Source of the DNA: Antedon mediterranea
Taxonomy: Eukaryota; Echinodermata; Crinoidea; Comatulida; Antedonidae
NCBI RefSeq assembly: GCF_964355755.1
Contig: NC_092672.1
Location: forward strand, 31,738,501 to 31,802,500
Length of the DNA: 64,000 nt
Direction of reading: 5' to 3'
Part shown: positions 37,811 through 49,570 of the stretch, one piece after another
Position numbering within the stretch: position 1 is the stretch's first letter
How the letters are laid out: the number at the start of each line of letters is the position of its first letter
Position numbers and translations under genes: made by a program
Notes under the pieces: model-generated
What the model was told of the DNA's origin: nothing
Seen by the model: the letters and a program-made list of their open reading frames with translations, nothing else
The model's database searches: none

Positions 37811-37969
37811 ATCCCGGTAAACTAGATAATAATCCTCAGGATTGCTCCCAGCGGCAAAGTTCAGAGCCATCGTTGTTTCGGAAAGCAGTCCAAAGGATTT
37901 TATTACCATTGCTAGAAGCCAAGGATCATCCATTGACAAGCCTGCATTGAGATCATGTTCAAGAAAATC
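37811..37969 (-). CDS. Candidate internal coding exon, 53 codons, protein not recognised
   Basis: Read on the minus strand, an AG acceptor (agttttag) precedes an open frame of exactly 53 codons that ends at a GTAATG donor, giving a phase 0-0 exon. The peptide begins DFLEHDLNAGLSMDDPWLLA and ends NFAAGSNPEDYYLVYRD. It has no cysteines, and a helix-like hydrophobic stretch (WLLAMVIKSFGLL) is followed by a polar segment. I do not recognise a family. The WLLAMVIKSF stretch faintly recalls thioester-protein helices, but the rest does not fit. The patch is clearly richer in GC than the surrounding intron-like DNA. Against the call: the donor is weak, and a second frame of the same strand is open for about 27 codons (ending ELCRWEQS). 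The same strand carries the EGF exon about 25 kb downstream, so both could belong to one gene, but nothing in the sequence proves this. Confidence 0.35.
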
Positions 37970-39544
37970 CTAAAACTATTGAATTTTCCACAAAACGTGA
38001 ACAAATGATTTGATTTTAAATTGTAATCTTAAACCAGATGGTAGCAATCGTATTGTTGAACTTTTTTTTTATCTTCCAAGGAGAAAGAGAATATATACAT
38101 CCATCCCTAACCTTGAATTTAATCATAAGATTCATCTTAAAACACTTTTTCCCATTCTGGGTGGTAGATCTTTGTGGATTAAATACATTTCTATAATATA
38201 TCAACCTAAACCATCTGTTGTATGTATTGAATTTGTATTGTTTTGTTTATTATATATAATCCTGTATTTTTATCATCAAGTTTTCACTTTTCAGATCACA
38301 GAATGCTCTTATTAATTTAGAAGAATTATCTACACATGTTTGGTAATTAGCCAATAGGAAGTGTTAATAAATAGTGTCATTAAACTAATTCTTTGTACAT
38401 AATTGCTATTATTAAATGGATTACTGAGAACATAACGTTCCCTGCCCATTCTGTAAGATTACAGATAGAAATTATTTATATTTAAACTATTAACCATTTA
38501 CATAATGAATTTGTAAATTACAATTCAATTTTGTCATCTTAATTTTGTTTATATCCTGTAAATGAATCAGAAAAGCGAGCAAATTAATTTTTTTAAGCAA
38601 CTTCAGAAAGTTAAAAACCCTACACAAAAAAAAAGAATAAACAAATAAATTATAATTGGTCTAAAGTGAAAAATCATACTGTATCATAAGATGGCTTTTG
38701 ACAGAGAAATACGAAGATCTGCCAAAGTAATGACATAGTGAGAGGCAACTTCATATTTAGAATGTAAAACAAAAGATTTCAAAATTTTACTGTACAGTAG
38801 CCTAGAAAATGTTCACTTTCATCACTCATTACAATATCACTATTCTGTCAATCATCAAACCATCAGTTCGCCGAAGGAAATTTATAAAATGTTATTGCAA
38901 AAATGTTGAAACATGAAAGGAATAACAATGTCATGTTCGGTTTGTTGTTCTTAAAAAAAATTAAATAAATAGAAAAATAAATTCTTTTGATTTAGTTTTC
39001 ATTGATTGATAGAGAAGATCATAAATCCACTGCATACTTCAGAAGCGAGTATAAACAATTGTAAATGTCTTAATGTTAAGTAAGGTTTTATTACCATGTT
39101 CTTTTGATGACACTAAACTTGGCAATCTTACCTATTAACCCCAAGAAACTTCAACTTTGCACGAGTATTATCGCTTTATAACGTTGAAGAAATGAAAGGT
39201 TTTCGAGTGTTATCTTCATGAAGGGTATGACGAACTTGTTTCCTAGAATTTGGTGGTATAAATGAAAAATCCTACAATTTTATATTTTAATACTAGCGTA
39301 GCGTACATTGTCTGAATCTATTTAGCGTTAAACTTGCAACAAGGCTTCAGTTTCTTCTAGTCCAAATTTAAGAATAGAAAATTCTACAATGTGCTAGCTT
39401 AGTAGCCAAATGAGAAAGTAACATATTTAATAGTTGGCCATTTATATTATCATTTATGATTTATGAGTTGTGTTTCGTCATCAGAAAATGTCGTCTGTCA
39501 GGTTGGCAGACTTGTTGAGAAGATGGCTTACACTAAATTTTTAG

Positions 39545-39632
39545 CAAAGTATATGTCGTGTTGGAAAACAGAAGCCACGTAGTGTCTACCGACCAGGCGA
39601 CGGATAGCAAACACGTTGAAAACATGGCTCAA
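39545..39632 (+). other. Possible small coding exon (29 codons)
   Basis: A segment follows an acceptor (aaatttttag) and ends at a GTAATT donor. It is open for 29 codons and reads KVYVVLENRSHVVSTDQATD and then SKHVENMAQ. The frame also runs on past the donor to a stop inside the hairpin at 39664-39698. The composition looks protein-like and the patch is CpG-richer than its surroundings. The reverse strand is also open here (30 codons from an ATG), so the coding strand is not settled. No family is recognised. Confidence 0.2.
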
Positions 39633-39663
39633 GTAATTACATCTACTGTCGATAAATTGTATA

Positions 39664-39698
39664 TCAGCAGTGTCTATGCATTGTATAGACACTGCTGA
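39664..39698. repeat. Near-perfect 35-nt inverted repeat (hairpin)
   Basis: Arms of 17 nt (tcagcagtgtctatgca and its near-perfect complement) are separated by one base and differ at a single position. It could be a cruciform or RNA hairpin, or the remains of a very small palindromic element. The loop is too short for a canonical microRNA precursor. Confidence 0.8.
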
Positions 39699-40469
39699 CA
39701 TAATAATTGAATTTGCATTCTTTTCTCAGAATTAATCCTACAATTTTTATTTTAAAATAATGGTTTGATAGAATATAAACTGTACACTATGTATTGTCTG
39801 TATACCGCTAAACATTTTTAAAGGCCTACACAAGATTTTAAGTATAATTTTGATATCCACAGCTTAACAAATCATGCATGTAGTAGAATATTATTTACTG
39901 TTACCTTTAACAGTTAACTGTTACTTTTGTACATATCAAGTGTTGTATAATGTGTATTTAACCCGCCTCTTCAAATTATATCATAAAAACCATAAAGTTC
40001 ACAGATAAGGTGAACATTATAACTACATTATGACTACAGTTACCAGACAAACAAATCCTTCTGATCAAATTACACAGCAACAAAAGACTGCAAAATTGTA
40101 CAACAAAAAATTAGCACACTTATACCGAAATTTTCACTGAAAGGTTAGGAGACGGCTCTAGGCAAGGCGTTTCTCCTTAGAAAATAATAGTATCGATTTT
40201 AATACAATTTACTATAAAACAGTACTTGAAGTTTGCACCTCTCTTCAAACAATTGAAACTTACAAGCTATCATAAATCAGTAAATATTTTCACAGAAGGC
40301 GTGAATAATAAACAACAAGCTATAAAAATAAATAGAACTTTATCAAAAGAATTGTTTCTGATGTCCTTGGTGAAAAGTTTCATCAATGAATAAAATACCA
40401 ACAAGATATAAAAAAGATTAAACTGAATTTGTGATCAATTATCAGCCAATTCTCGAAAGTGACTTACAT

Positions 40470-40560
40470 GTAATTGGTCTTACCCTACTCTGACGTAATT
40501 TGTACTTCATACCTGACAAATTAAACAACTCCCTGATGCAAAGCTGCTCCACAGTAATTA
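40470..40560. repeat. Dispersed repeat, related to 27150-27290
   Basis: Collinear short matches to the 27.2-kb copy (see there). No terminal repeats or ORF were found. Confidence 0.6.
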
Positions 40561-42710
40561 AATAAATTACAAGACTTATTATAGTACATATCCCAACCAA
40601 TAGAAATAACAATATATAATTTCTAATAAGATAAAAATCAAACTTATACCAAAGTTTTGTTACATAGCTTTAAGTAACTGTTTAAAGTGGATAATGTGGT
40701 ATTGCAATGATTTTCTAGAAACCTGGAATAGGCAAGCAAAAGCAAGCATGATTTACATTTAAAATAGTTTTTATTTTTGTCAAGTAATTGGTACCAGTAT
40801 CCCTGTACATGCCTTAATCTTCAAAATATTTTAAATAATCTTTAAATTTTCTTATAAAAAAGAAATATATTTACTGAAATTGACAATGAAACAAGCAAAA
40901 CTTATACAATTTATACTTTAGGAGAGATTAATTAACGAGCAATAATTTTTATTTCTTATCTTTTGCGAGTTCCCTGTATGGCAAGGAAGACAAAACGTTG
41001 AGTATAGACGCCATAAAGAATATAAGTCATTTAAAATGTGCAAAATGAAATAAATTTTAAATAAATATCAACAACAAAAAAATAACAATAAAGGAATAAT
41101 TGTATTAGCAAATAACCAAATCATAAACAAATTTCCGTAAACAGTAAAATAACTACCGGAACAAATATTTACCTTATTAATATTTGATCATCACGTATAG
41201 CACGTATTTCCGGAAGCTGATAAAAATCTTAATCTAATTTTTTTAAACTCTGAGTAAATTGCAGAATTAATATTAGGGCGACACCTCCCGTTGATTCAGC
41301 ATAAAGTTAAAGAGTTTCATGTTTGTATTGTATCTTTTGAATTAGTTACTTGTGTCCGCAGGGTACGATCCTAATAGGATAATTTAAGGAGGTCAGATAG
41401 GTTTAAGCCAGAGAGATGACTGATGCTGCCATAGGTCCACTGATGGATAACAAGAGTTGCTATGTTGGCTTATAAGTCTTTATGTACAATAGGATAAGTA
41501 AAGCAAGGAAAACATGCTAAATTAATTTATGTTGGTTAAGTTTCTATTGTTATGCATAAACTAAAAATAAGATTCACAGTTAGCTATGTGTTATCGATTA
41601 CACTAAATATACTAAATATTTTTTGTAGATCATAAAGAATATGCATTTTCCAAACATTTTTAGAAATACCAGTCAAATAATACTATACATAATATGAAAT
41701 TATTTACTGGTTCAACTTTCTAATGGTTTTTATTTGGAGGCATGCTATAATAATAGCAACAGCAGGATAATACATGAAACCTATATTGAGTGGTCTTTTT
41801 TTAAAGGTACTATAGAATGGTTAGACTATAGTTGTTCCTAATTGGAGGTATAAACTATACAATATAATTGAAAGTTGTTGCAGGGCAGGTATTATATCAA
41901 CCCTATACTAGCTATGATAGTGGTCAATAATTGGAGGGATAGTATATGATAATTAGGTGTTAGTAGCAGTAATAGCAGGATAGTTTATCAATGTATAAAC
42001 TATATATTGGTCATTAATTAGATGTACTGTATATAACATACAATAATTAGGTGTTGGAGGCAACAGCATGAGATATCAATCCTATAACCTACTGACATCC
42101 TTATTTTGACGACAATATTGGAATATCATCAAAGTATAATGAACACACGGCTGATTCATTAAGTCACTTATTAAACCGAGTTACATTCCACGTGCTATCA
42201 TTTTAACCATTAGCAGGTGCTAGAGCCCAGCAGAGGACTCTGTGGCGACTTGAAATTCTGATTGGTCCTGTTATTTCACACACAATGGATAGGCCTAGCT
42301 AGACTTTCACGTAATTAATGGAAATTAAGCGCCATTTAGGGGTTTCCTTTTCAAGTATTAGAATAAAACTATTCATAGCGTGTCACAATCCGTGATTCAA
42401 GAGTATCTTTGCCGTAATTAATTTATAAAAATTAGACGGCATCCACTAGAACTTTCACTTTTTAAATTAATATTAATCTGTTCAGGTTTTGGTATATTTT
42501 CAACATGTTGAAATTGTAATAAAGTTTGTGATAGCATCTGCTAATCACTGATGTATACTGAGTGTTCTTTGACATATACCACATCCTTCAGCTATAGGGC
42601 AGTGGCATACAAATATGAACTTAATAAAAAAATATACTTTTTGCACATTTAATCATCATATTTCCTTATAAATTGACATTTCTTTTCAAAAATTTACCTT
42701 GACATTTTCT

Positions 42711-42727
42711 GGGGGGGGGGGGGGGGG
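42711..42727. repeat. Poly(G) tract of 17
   Basis: Uninterrupted G run in AT-rich DNA. Confidence 0.95.
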
Positions 42728-43143
42728 AAGTTGTGTGGGCGAGGAAATTGTTACTATTTTATGTGCGTATTGGAAAATGAATAAAAACTTTGTTTGTAGA
42801 AAATCTTTGTATATACCGATATGTACTGTTCTGTTTAAATCTACCAGAGATAACAAATTACAAAACTTTTAAAATTTAATTCAGATAAATGAACCAATCA
42901 GAATCAATTCCCACACAATTCCCAGGAAAAATTACCACAGCCAACATTCTAGATAACTTAACAGAGAGTACAAATTCAATTACAAGCACGGATTACTGAC
43001 CGGAAATTTGTCTCCATAGCGATTCTATATAACTGATACTTGCTGACATACAAGCGTCATCATTATTGTGAAATTTGAAATGAGAAGATCAGAGATTTTA
43101 GAGAAATCAAAGTTAAATGTATCAAACATGCTTAGCAAAAAAC

Positions 43144-43298
43144 TTTTTCTGTCTACACAATTAAACTAGTTTGACAAACAAAAAGTGTGATGTGCCCAAA
43201 TATGGTATTGGTAGTAATATGCTTAAATATGGTAGTGATATGACATCATCATGTCCATATAAGCACATCACATTTTGTTGTCACATAAAGTTTAACTT
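43144..43298. mobile_element. Family-C MITE, ends degraded
   Basis: It contains tctgtctacacaattaaact, tgtgatgtgcccaaatatgg, and cacatcacattttgttgtca, the full family-C interior. The right TIR is truncated after cataaagttt. Confidence 0.75.
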
Positions 43299-44236
43299 TG
43301 TTTTAAGTTAATATTTTTGATTATTCAGTTTTCAAAATAACTTAAATAAGCATATAATTTGTAGATGTTTTCTTACTTAAATATTAGGTGATAAAGTCTA
43401 TTCTTTAATAATATGGTTTGAAAAATGAAGTCTCAGTTTTTCACTTAAGTTCTTCTAAACATAATTATCATGACTCAAAAATAAAATATCAACTCAGAAG
43501 AGGATTATATAATACATGCATTTTGTTTAGTATCCCAATAAAAGAATATACAACCATCGTTTTGCAGTAACATTTTTTTCTCTTCAATATTCAGCCCTGA
43601 TGAATTTCCATTTTCTAATTTCTTAAGTAAAAGTGAAACCAGTAGGACACTAATTGAAACCTAATTAGAGTACGACCTACAAAGTACCTATAGCCTATTT
43701 TTAGCCAGGTACTTTACAAGATGCTAGGCTGAATAGACAAACTTTAATACAGTGGCCTACACGATTGAATACACATCAAATCTGTTATCGATTCCAAAAA
43801 TGGTAGCAAAACCGATGGACAGTTGTTGAAAGAATTAACTTCCCGATAAAATAAAAACAATTTCTTAAATTCATGGACAATTTAACCCAAATTGTTTGGC
43901 TAAAAAAAAGGATTATCACATGTAAAAGGAGGGTAGAAAACAGATGGACAGTTGAAAGAAATAAATTGCTGAAAAAAAGAAAAATAATAAGTTTAAGACT
44001 GATGGGCATTTAACCTATTTTTTTCTTCTAAAAATAGAAATTCTTTTCAGAAAAAAAGGAAACAAGCTACAGGGAGTTTTGACAGAAGTGACCAATTAGG
44101 CAATTGGCAATTAAAATTCTCGGCAACGAGAATGGACAGGATATTGGCGGACATTTGCTGAAATTGGCAATGGAAGTGACATGCTAGCCAATCAAGTTGT
44201 ACTCTGCAAATTGGACCATCGGGGAGTTCGATAAGG

Positions 44237-44353
44237 ATGGCGAAACAAGAAATGTACCCCACGATAGCACAGGTTAACGGGACTGAATCCCATGAGAACA
44301 GTATACATATTCCCAGTGGAATACAGGGTCAGGGGCATGGTGGGATGTCTTGA
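44237..44353 (+). other. Short ORF with start context, possible first coding exon
   Basis: A 38-codon frame starts at an ATG in a fair context (GATAAGGATGG). An in-frame stop lies upstream, and at least one short out-of-frame upstream ORF (17 codons) overlaps the leader. The peptide begins MAKQEMYPTIAQVNGTESHE and ends GIQGQGHGGMS; it is polar, rich in Gly, Gln and Ser, and unlike the low-complexity frames around it. A GTGGGA donor-like site lies six codons before the stop, so it could be a first coding exon that continues elsewhere. The surrounding 300 bp are richer in GC than the background. Minus-strand frames cover the same patch. I know of no homologue, and an ORF of this length can arise by chance. 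Confidence 0.2.
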
Positions 44354-45001
44354 TGGGAATTCCCCCATTTTTAGAAAGTGAAATTCAATGTACATTATAG
44401 GGCAAGGTCTTAACTTATTTAAGGAAATAAAAAAAAGCACACATCATAGGCCTAATGTTTTGCAGTGTAGTATGCATAATAAGAAAGTACCAACTTATGA
44501 TCACTTCATTTAAAACCGGTTTTGCAACTAGAATAATCAATTTCATGACAAGTATATCAAGTATATGGTAACTCCAAAGACAAGTTACTGAAAAATGACA
44601 ATGCTGTGGGTATCAATGGCTGGATTTCAATAAAGATACAATCAAATGAAGCAAATGCTAAATAAAATCGATCTACGTACTGTCGATTGTTTTCATTTAA
44701 AAAGAAATGATCTGATTCAGAAGTCTCTAACTTCAACTACAGTACAGTGCATACCTTTCCTCACAGGCAATAACAGCAGTTAAGTTTATTGATATGAGAA
44801 AAGTGTAAATAGCTTAGTGTAAATAGTTAAGTGTATATAGCTCTTATTAATCAACAAATATTGACAGGAGTACTTGATCATACTGTACGATTTATTTATT
44901 GTTGGTGATTATAATTCAAACAAAGAAGTTATACATCAAAACAGAAGGTTTGTTTTATTTGATGGATCATTGCTTTAAGACTAAATAGCAAAATGTTACT
45001 G

Positions 45002-46165
45002 TACAGTAGAAACTTTCATTTGGGACACCACCTAATAATTGGACACCACCATTACGAGGACACCTCTCTTAAGGGGACACAACCAATAAGGGGATACCTC
45101 TCTTAAGGGGACACAACCAATAAGGGGATACCTATTAAGGGGACACAACCAATAAGGGGATACCTATTAAGGGGACACCACCATTACGAGGACACCTCTC
45201 TTAAGGGGACACAACCAATAAGGGGATACCCCTATTAAGGGGACACAACCAATAAGGGGATACCTATTAAGGGGAAACAACCAATAATGGGATACCTATT
45301 AAGGGGACACCACCATTACGAGGACACCTCTCTTAAGGGGACACAACCAATAAGGGGATACCTATTAAGGGAACACAACCAATAAAGGGATACCTATTAA
45401 GGGGACACAACCAATAAGAGGATACCTATTAAGGGGACACAACCAATAAGGGGATACCTCTCTTAAGGGGACACAACCAATAAGGGGATACCTCTCTTAA
45501 GGGGACACAACCAATAAGGGGATACCTCTATTAAGGGCACACAACCAATGAGGGGATACCTATTAAGGGCACACAACCAATAAGTGGATACCTCTATTAA
45601 TGGGACACAACCAATAAGGGGATACCTCTCTTAAGGGGACACAACCAATAAGGGGATACCTCTATTAAGGGGACACAACCAATAAGGGGATACCTATTAA
45701 GGGGACACAACCAATAAGGGGATACCTCTCTTAAGGGGACACAACCAATAAGGGGATACCTCTCTTAAGGGGACACAACCAATAAGGGGATACCTCTATT
45801 AAGGGCACACAACCAATGAGGGGATACCTATTAAGGGGACACAACCAATAAGTGGATACCTCTATTAATGGGACACAACCAATAAGGGGATACCTCTCTT
45901 AAGGGGACACAACCAATAAGGGGATACCTCTATTAAGGGGACACAACCAATAAGGGGATACCTCTCTTAAGGGGACAAAACCAATAAGGGGATACCTCTA
46001 TAAAGAGGACACTTTTAAGGGGAAATATTCCTGTGAGATGAATAAGAACTAAGCAATTTATGCTTAACACTATTTAATACTATCATGGGGACAATCCCGC
46101 AGCTGTTTATTTCAAATGGAAGTATCCCATAAGTATGGATGTCTTGTGGGATTGGTTCTACTGTA
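45002..46165. mobile_element. Family-A pogo-like MITE with a huge internal minisatellite
   Basis: The ends TACAGTAGAA (45002) and TTCTACTGTA (to 46165) are inverted copies whose outer TA fits a Tc1/mariner-type (pogo) target site. Inside lies a tandem array of GGGGACAC-type units (45058-46000). Other family-A copies in the window are 60 to 300 bp long, so this one has grown several-fold by tandem duplication of its interior. Confidence 0.75.
45058..46000. repeat. Minisatellite of 32/34-bp units with 268-bp higher-order repeat
   Basis: About 28 units follow the pattern GGGGATACCT, then CTCTT, CTATT or ATT, then AAGGGGACACAACCAATAA, giving 34- and 32-bp forms. A variant with accattacgaggacacc recurs three times in the first third. 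Private variants (accaatgagggg at 45543 and 45811; taagtggata at 45581 and 45849) recur 268 bp apart, showing a duplicated block of about eight units. Units are contiguous with no unique spacers. Confidence 0.95.
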
Positions 46166-46538
46166 TAGAGTCAACTCTCTTAGGGCCTGTTTCTGCTGCA
46201 TAAAAAATAACCGGTTAAAATCGGTGTGAATAAATTAAAATCGGTGTGAATAAATTAACTCCATTTTCTTGGCAGCAGAAACAGGACACATTTGTGGTAA
46301 CCGGTTAAAAGGCAGCGCAAAATAACCGGTTAAAAACACCAATTTAAATCGGTGTTAGAACGCCGTTTAACCGGTTATCGCTGAGCAATTCTTAGCTGCA
46401 ACACGAAATAACGGTTATTTGATTGACAGTTGTGACCCCGGGTCAGATACCGTCGCATACGGTGCGTGTTTTCCTCATGGTTTTGACAGTCGAACGAAGA
46501 AGTGAACATGTATGTGGATGAATGAAATCACAATATAT

Positions 46539-46656
46539 GTTATTCAGTTGTGGGGGGAGAGAAAGTACAGGGAAGGATGGAAGGCAATAGAAAAGAATCA
46601 CAGATAATAAATAAGAGCATTTTTGCGAAAGTAAAGAGGAATTTGGGGTGGAGTTC
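46539..46656 (+). pseudogene. Decayed Myb/SANT-like DNA-binding domain of the Harbinger element
   Basis: The frame reads VIQLWGERKYREGWKAIEKN. After stops it resumes in another register as NKSIFAKVKRNLGWSS. The order of an LWGE-type helix, then N-K-x-[IV]-F-x-x-[IV]-x-x-x-L-x-x-x-G, matches the trihelix/Myb-like partner protein of PIF/Harbinger transposons. Stops and a frameshift make it non-functional. Confidence 0.55.
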
Positions 46657-46716
46657 CGGGGACTACCCAAGCTAAGCAATTTGAGGCGTTAGTACACGCT
46701 CGCGAAGGGTATGGAT

Positions 46717-47334
46717 GGTCCTATATTAACACCAAAACGGAAACAAAAGGGACTCAGAATGTTGCAAATACCTACCAAACGATAGTAGATAATGGTTAAT
46801 TAATTATGAAAACCCAAATTTTATAGCAAAAATCATCCGAATTTATGTTATAAACGATGAATTTAGCAACAAAAACTTAATCCAAACGAGCGTATTTATG
46901 GCACGCCCTTAGTGCCTTTAATAGGAGAACAATGAACAATCTTAATTTGATCGTTTTATATAATTTTTTTAGAAAAACATCACATCGACCGAAAACAAAG
47001 GTTATGAGAGCCTTTGATAATATATTAAATATGATTTTATTAAGCATAGAAATGTGTTATTATTTATGTTAGTACATAAATATACGAAACAATGTTTAAT
47101 ACTCATTATTCTATTAAAGGCACTATGTGCGTGCGATATTCTATGACTTGGATACTCTCGTTTGATTTAAGTTTTTGTGGCTAAACTCGTCGTTTTTAAC
47201 ATAAATTCGGACGATTTTTGCTATAAATTAAAAGTTAGGGTTTCATAATTAATTAACAATTATCTACTCTCGTTTGGTAGGTATTGCAACATTCTAAGTC
47301 TCGTTTTTGTTTCCGTTTGGTTTTTTGTAGGACC
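46717..47334. mobile_element. Fold-back (long inverted repeat) element nested in the Harbinger copy
   Basis: Arms of about 200 bp (46717-46920 and 47105-47334) are imperfect inverted copies. Left-arm words such as ccaaaacggaaacaaaag, ttgcaaatacctaccaaacg and attaattatgaaaaccc recur complemented and in reverse order in the right arm. The loop of about 190 bp is AT-rich and non-coding. It has the layout of a hairpin MITE or fold-back transposon. Confidence 0.8.
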
Positions 47335-48944
47335 GCGCTCGCTCGTTCACGTGGGAAGGGCCGTATCATCATCGCCTTTGTTGAGGAATTTTAGGCTAGA
47401 TAAAAATTATCCTAGGCGATCGGGCGCTGCACGACCCTTCCCATGTTATTAAAGGCGCCATGAGAATTAATTTTATTAGCGATCAGTAAGTAGGCTTTAC
47501 AAAAAACAAAACTTGTAGACCTGTAGACAACATTTTATTATTTTAACATGTTTGAGATGTTCGGCGATATACACACGTGTGTATTGACGACGTCGATGTA
47601 AACAAACAGCCAACTTACTACTTCCGTCTGAGTGTATTGCATTTTGGGTAATGATGACGTTTTGCTCGAAGACCACCCATAGATTTAACCGGTTATTTCG
47701 GAGCATAAATTGAGCAGAAACGCGGTCTTGTTATTGTTATCTATTTTTAATCTATTTTAAAATAACCGGTTAAATTGCGTTATGCAGCAGAAACAGACCC
47801 TTAAAATTCAATTTGGCTTTTAAGTGGAGACATAGGCTATTAATGGATCAATTTACATGAAAATTACCCCAATTTCAGGGTGGGCTTTCACCCGTACAGT
47901 AACTACAATTTTTATTTAATCATATAACATGTAGATAAGAGGGTTTGACATAACCAAGTATGTTGGTGTGAGATAACGCATGCTACCCACTTCACATGCA
48001 TGACTTGTCACGCAAACAGAAGTAGAAGTCAGTCAGGTTTTATTATCTGTCTTTATGTTTGTATGGAAGGTCATAACTCTTATAGAGATAAATACCCTTT
48101 GTTCATTCAAAAATAAAATCTTACGTGGGATATTGCAAGTAAGTTATTAAATAGTTTTCCATGGACCGCTACTCTTTTAGGAAGACAGGGAAGACTTGCC
48201 TGGGTCAAGCTAAACTAACTTTTCCTTAGAACCTACTCCTGAAAACTTCTACTAACTATCAGTCATTTTTTAATCAAACATGTACTCCCATAATACAGCT
48301 AGAAATCAGCGCAAATTTGTGTCTTGACCTTTGCAAGTTACAGTACTCATTTGTACACCTGGGTGGATAGATGCAAACGTGAGTAAAATGTCTTGCATAA
48401 AGATAAATGCGTACAATTATAAGTTGATCTTTAATGTAAAATATTAATATTGCTTGTAGAAATGGCTAAGGATGGCAGTTTTCTCATGCATGCATAACCC
48501 ACTTGTTGTTCTTCGAGAACCTAATCATAAATGTCAAAAGGTTGGTTATGTATAGCAATTGATTTTATAAATTTATTTATGAGATTTATAATGCATTAAT
48601 CTCATTTTAATGTCGACACACAATCCTAAAAAATTTTGACTTTACCCATGATCTTCTCCATTTTTCTTGTTCGGTTTATCATACTTATCTTAATGTCAAA
48701 GCCATCAGAGAACTACATCATTAAGAATGACAATTATTAATTATTATAGGTACATTATGCTTGGCTGCATTATGTTTTGCTATTTTACAATATCGCACAT
48801 ATTTAACAGGTGCACGAAGAAACATAAGATGTTAATAGTACTTGTCCTGGGATAGCATGTGGTAGACTTTATCAATAGCAATCCTTTGGTGTTGATAGGT
48901 GACATAGGGTAATCAATAAATCATATTTAAAATATAGTTCAACC

Positions 48945-48992
48945 AATGATAAGGGGATACCTAGGGGAGCAACCCTTTAATAGGGGTTATAT
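48945..48992. mobile_element. Family-A MITE relic
   Basis: Contains aaggggatacctagggg and accctttaataggggtt, matching the unit of the 45-kb array. Confidence 0.45.
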
Positions 48993-49504
48993 GTTGTGGC
49001 AAAGATTAATGTATATACCCCTTTGTGAAGGTATTTCTAATGATACCGCCTTTTGAATACCAAAGTTTTCTATAACAAAAATACAACATTTAACAAAAGC
49101 AGAGTTATGTAATAATCGTGGCCAGGCTCATAGAATCAGTTGCCCTCAGTCCTTGGGCAACCAACAATTTTCATAGGGCAACTAAAAATTAAAACCCAAT
49201 AAAAGACAGTCCCGTCTTAAATTTGGCCCAAATGTTTTGGCCACCAAGAAACTGAGCCAGAAACCAAATCTTGAAGTAGTAGACAATGAGTTTAATAGCA
49301 AAGAAGAGCTAAAAATATCGCATCTGCAGCAGAAGGTATTAAAGGGTATAATGAACGCAACCATACTATTACTAGTACTACTTGGGTACAATTAGGACTG
49401 TTGAAATTGTAGTGGTTTGTGGGGATGCTACCACTTGAGGACATGGTTTGTGGACTGTACCATTTATGGAAAGGGGTGTTGAATGAATTTTTTACCTTTC
49501 TGGT

Positions 49505-49570
49505 ATATCTCGCTTTTCAAAGAGAAATATGGCATTTTTCGGTTTATCCAGGTATAAGCTAGGCACGAAA
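49505..49570. mobile_element. Family-D MITE end fragment
   Basis: Contains tcaaagagaaatatggcat and cggtttatccaggtataagc, followed by ctaggcacgaaataaa, which parallels ctaggcacaaaatag after the 30.6-kb copy. Confidence 0.55.

Larger units (their letters stand above)
39700..43140. other. No gene seen
   Basis: AT-rich and repeat-poor apart from 40470-40560 and the poly(G) tract. Patches at 41380-41480 and 42200-42310 are short, GC-richer and open on both strands, with no recognisable product. Confidence 0.55.
46183..47800 (+). mobile_element. PIF/Harbinger-type DNA transposon (1.6 kb, non-autonomous)
   Basis: Terminal inverted repeats read GGGCCTGTTTCTGCTGCATA at the left and the near-complement TATGCAGCAGAAACAGACCC at the right. 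They are flanked by a TTA target-site duplication (46180-46182 and 47801-47803), the signature of PIF/Harbinger insertion. Subterminal repeats of AACCGGTTA occur at both ends in both orientations. The interior holds a decayed Myb-like relic (46539-46656) and a nested fold-back element (46717-47334). No transposase reading frame is visible. Confidence 0.85.

Noticed and set aside
45058-46000. CRISPR-like array
   Set aside because: Units are contiguous with no unique spacers, it lies inside MITE ends, and the DNA is clearly eukaryotic in character.
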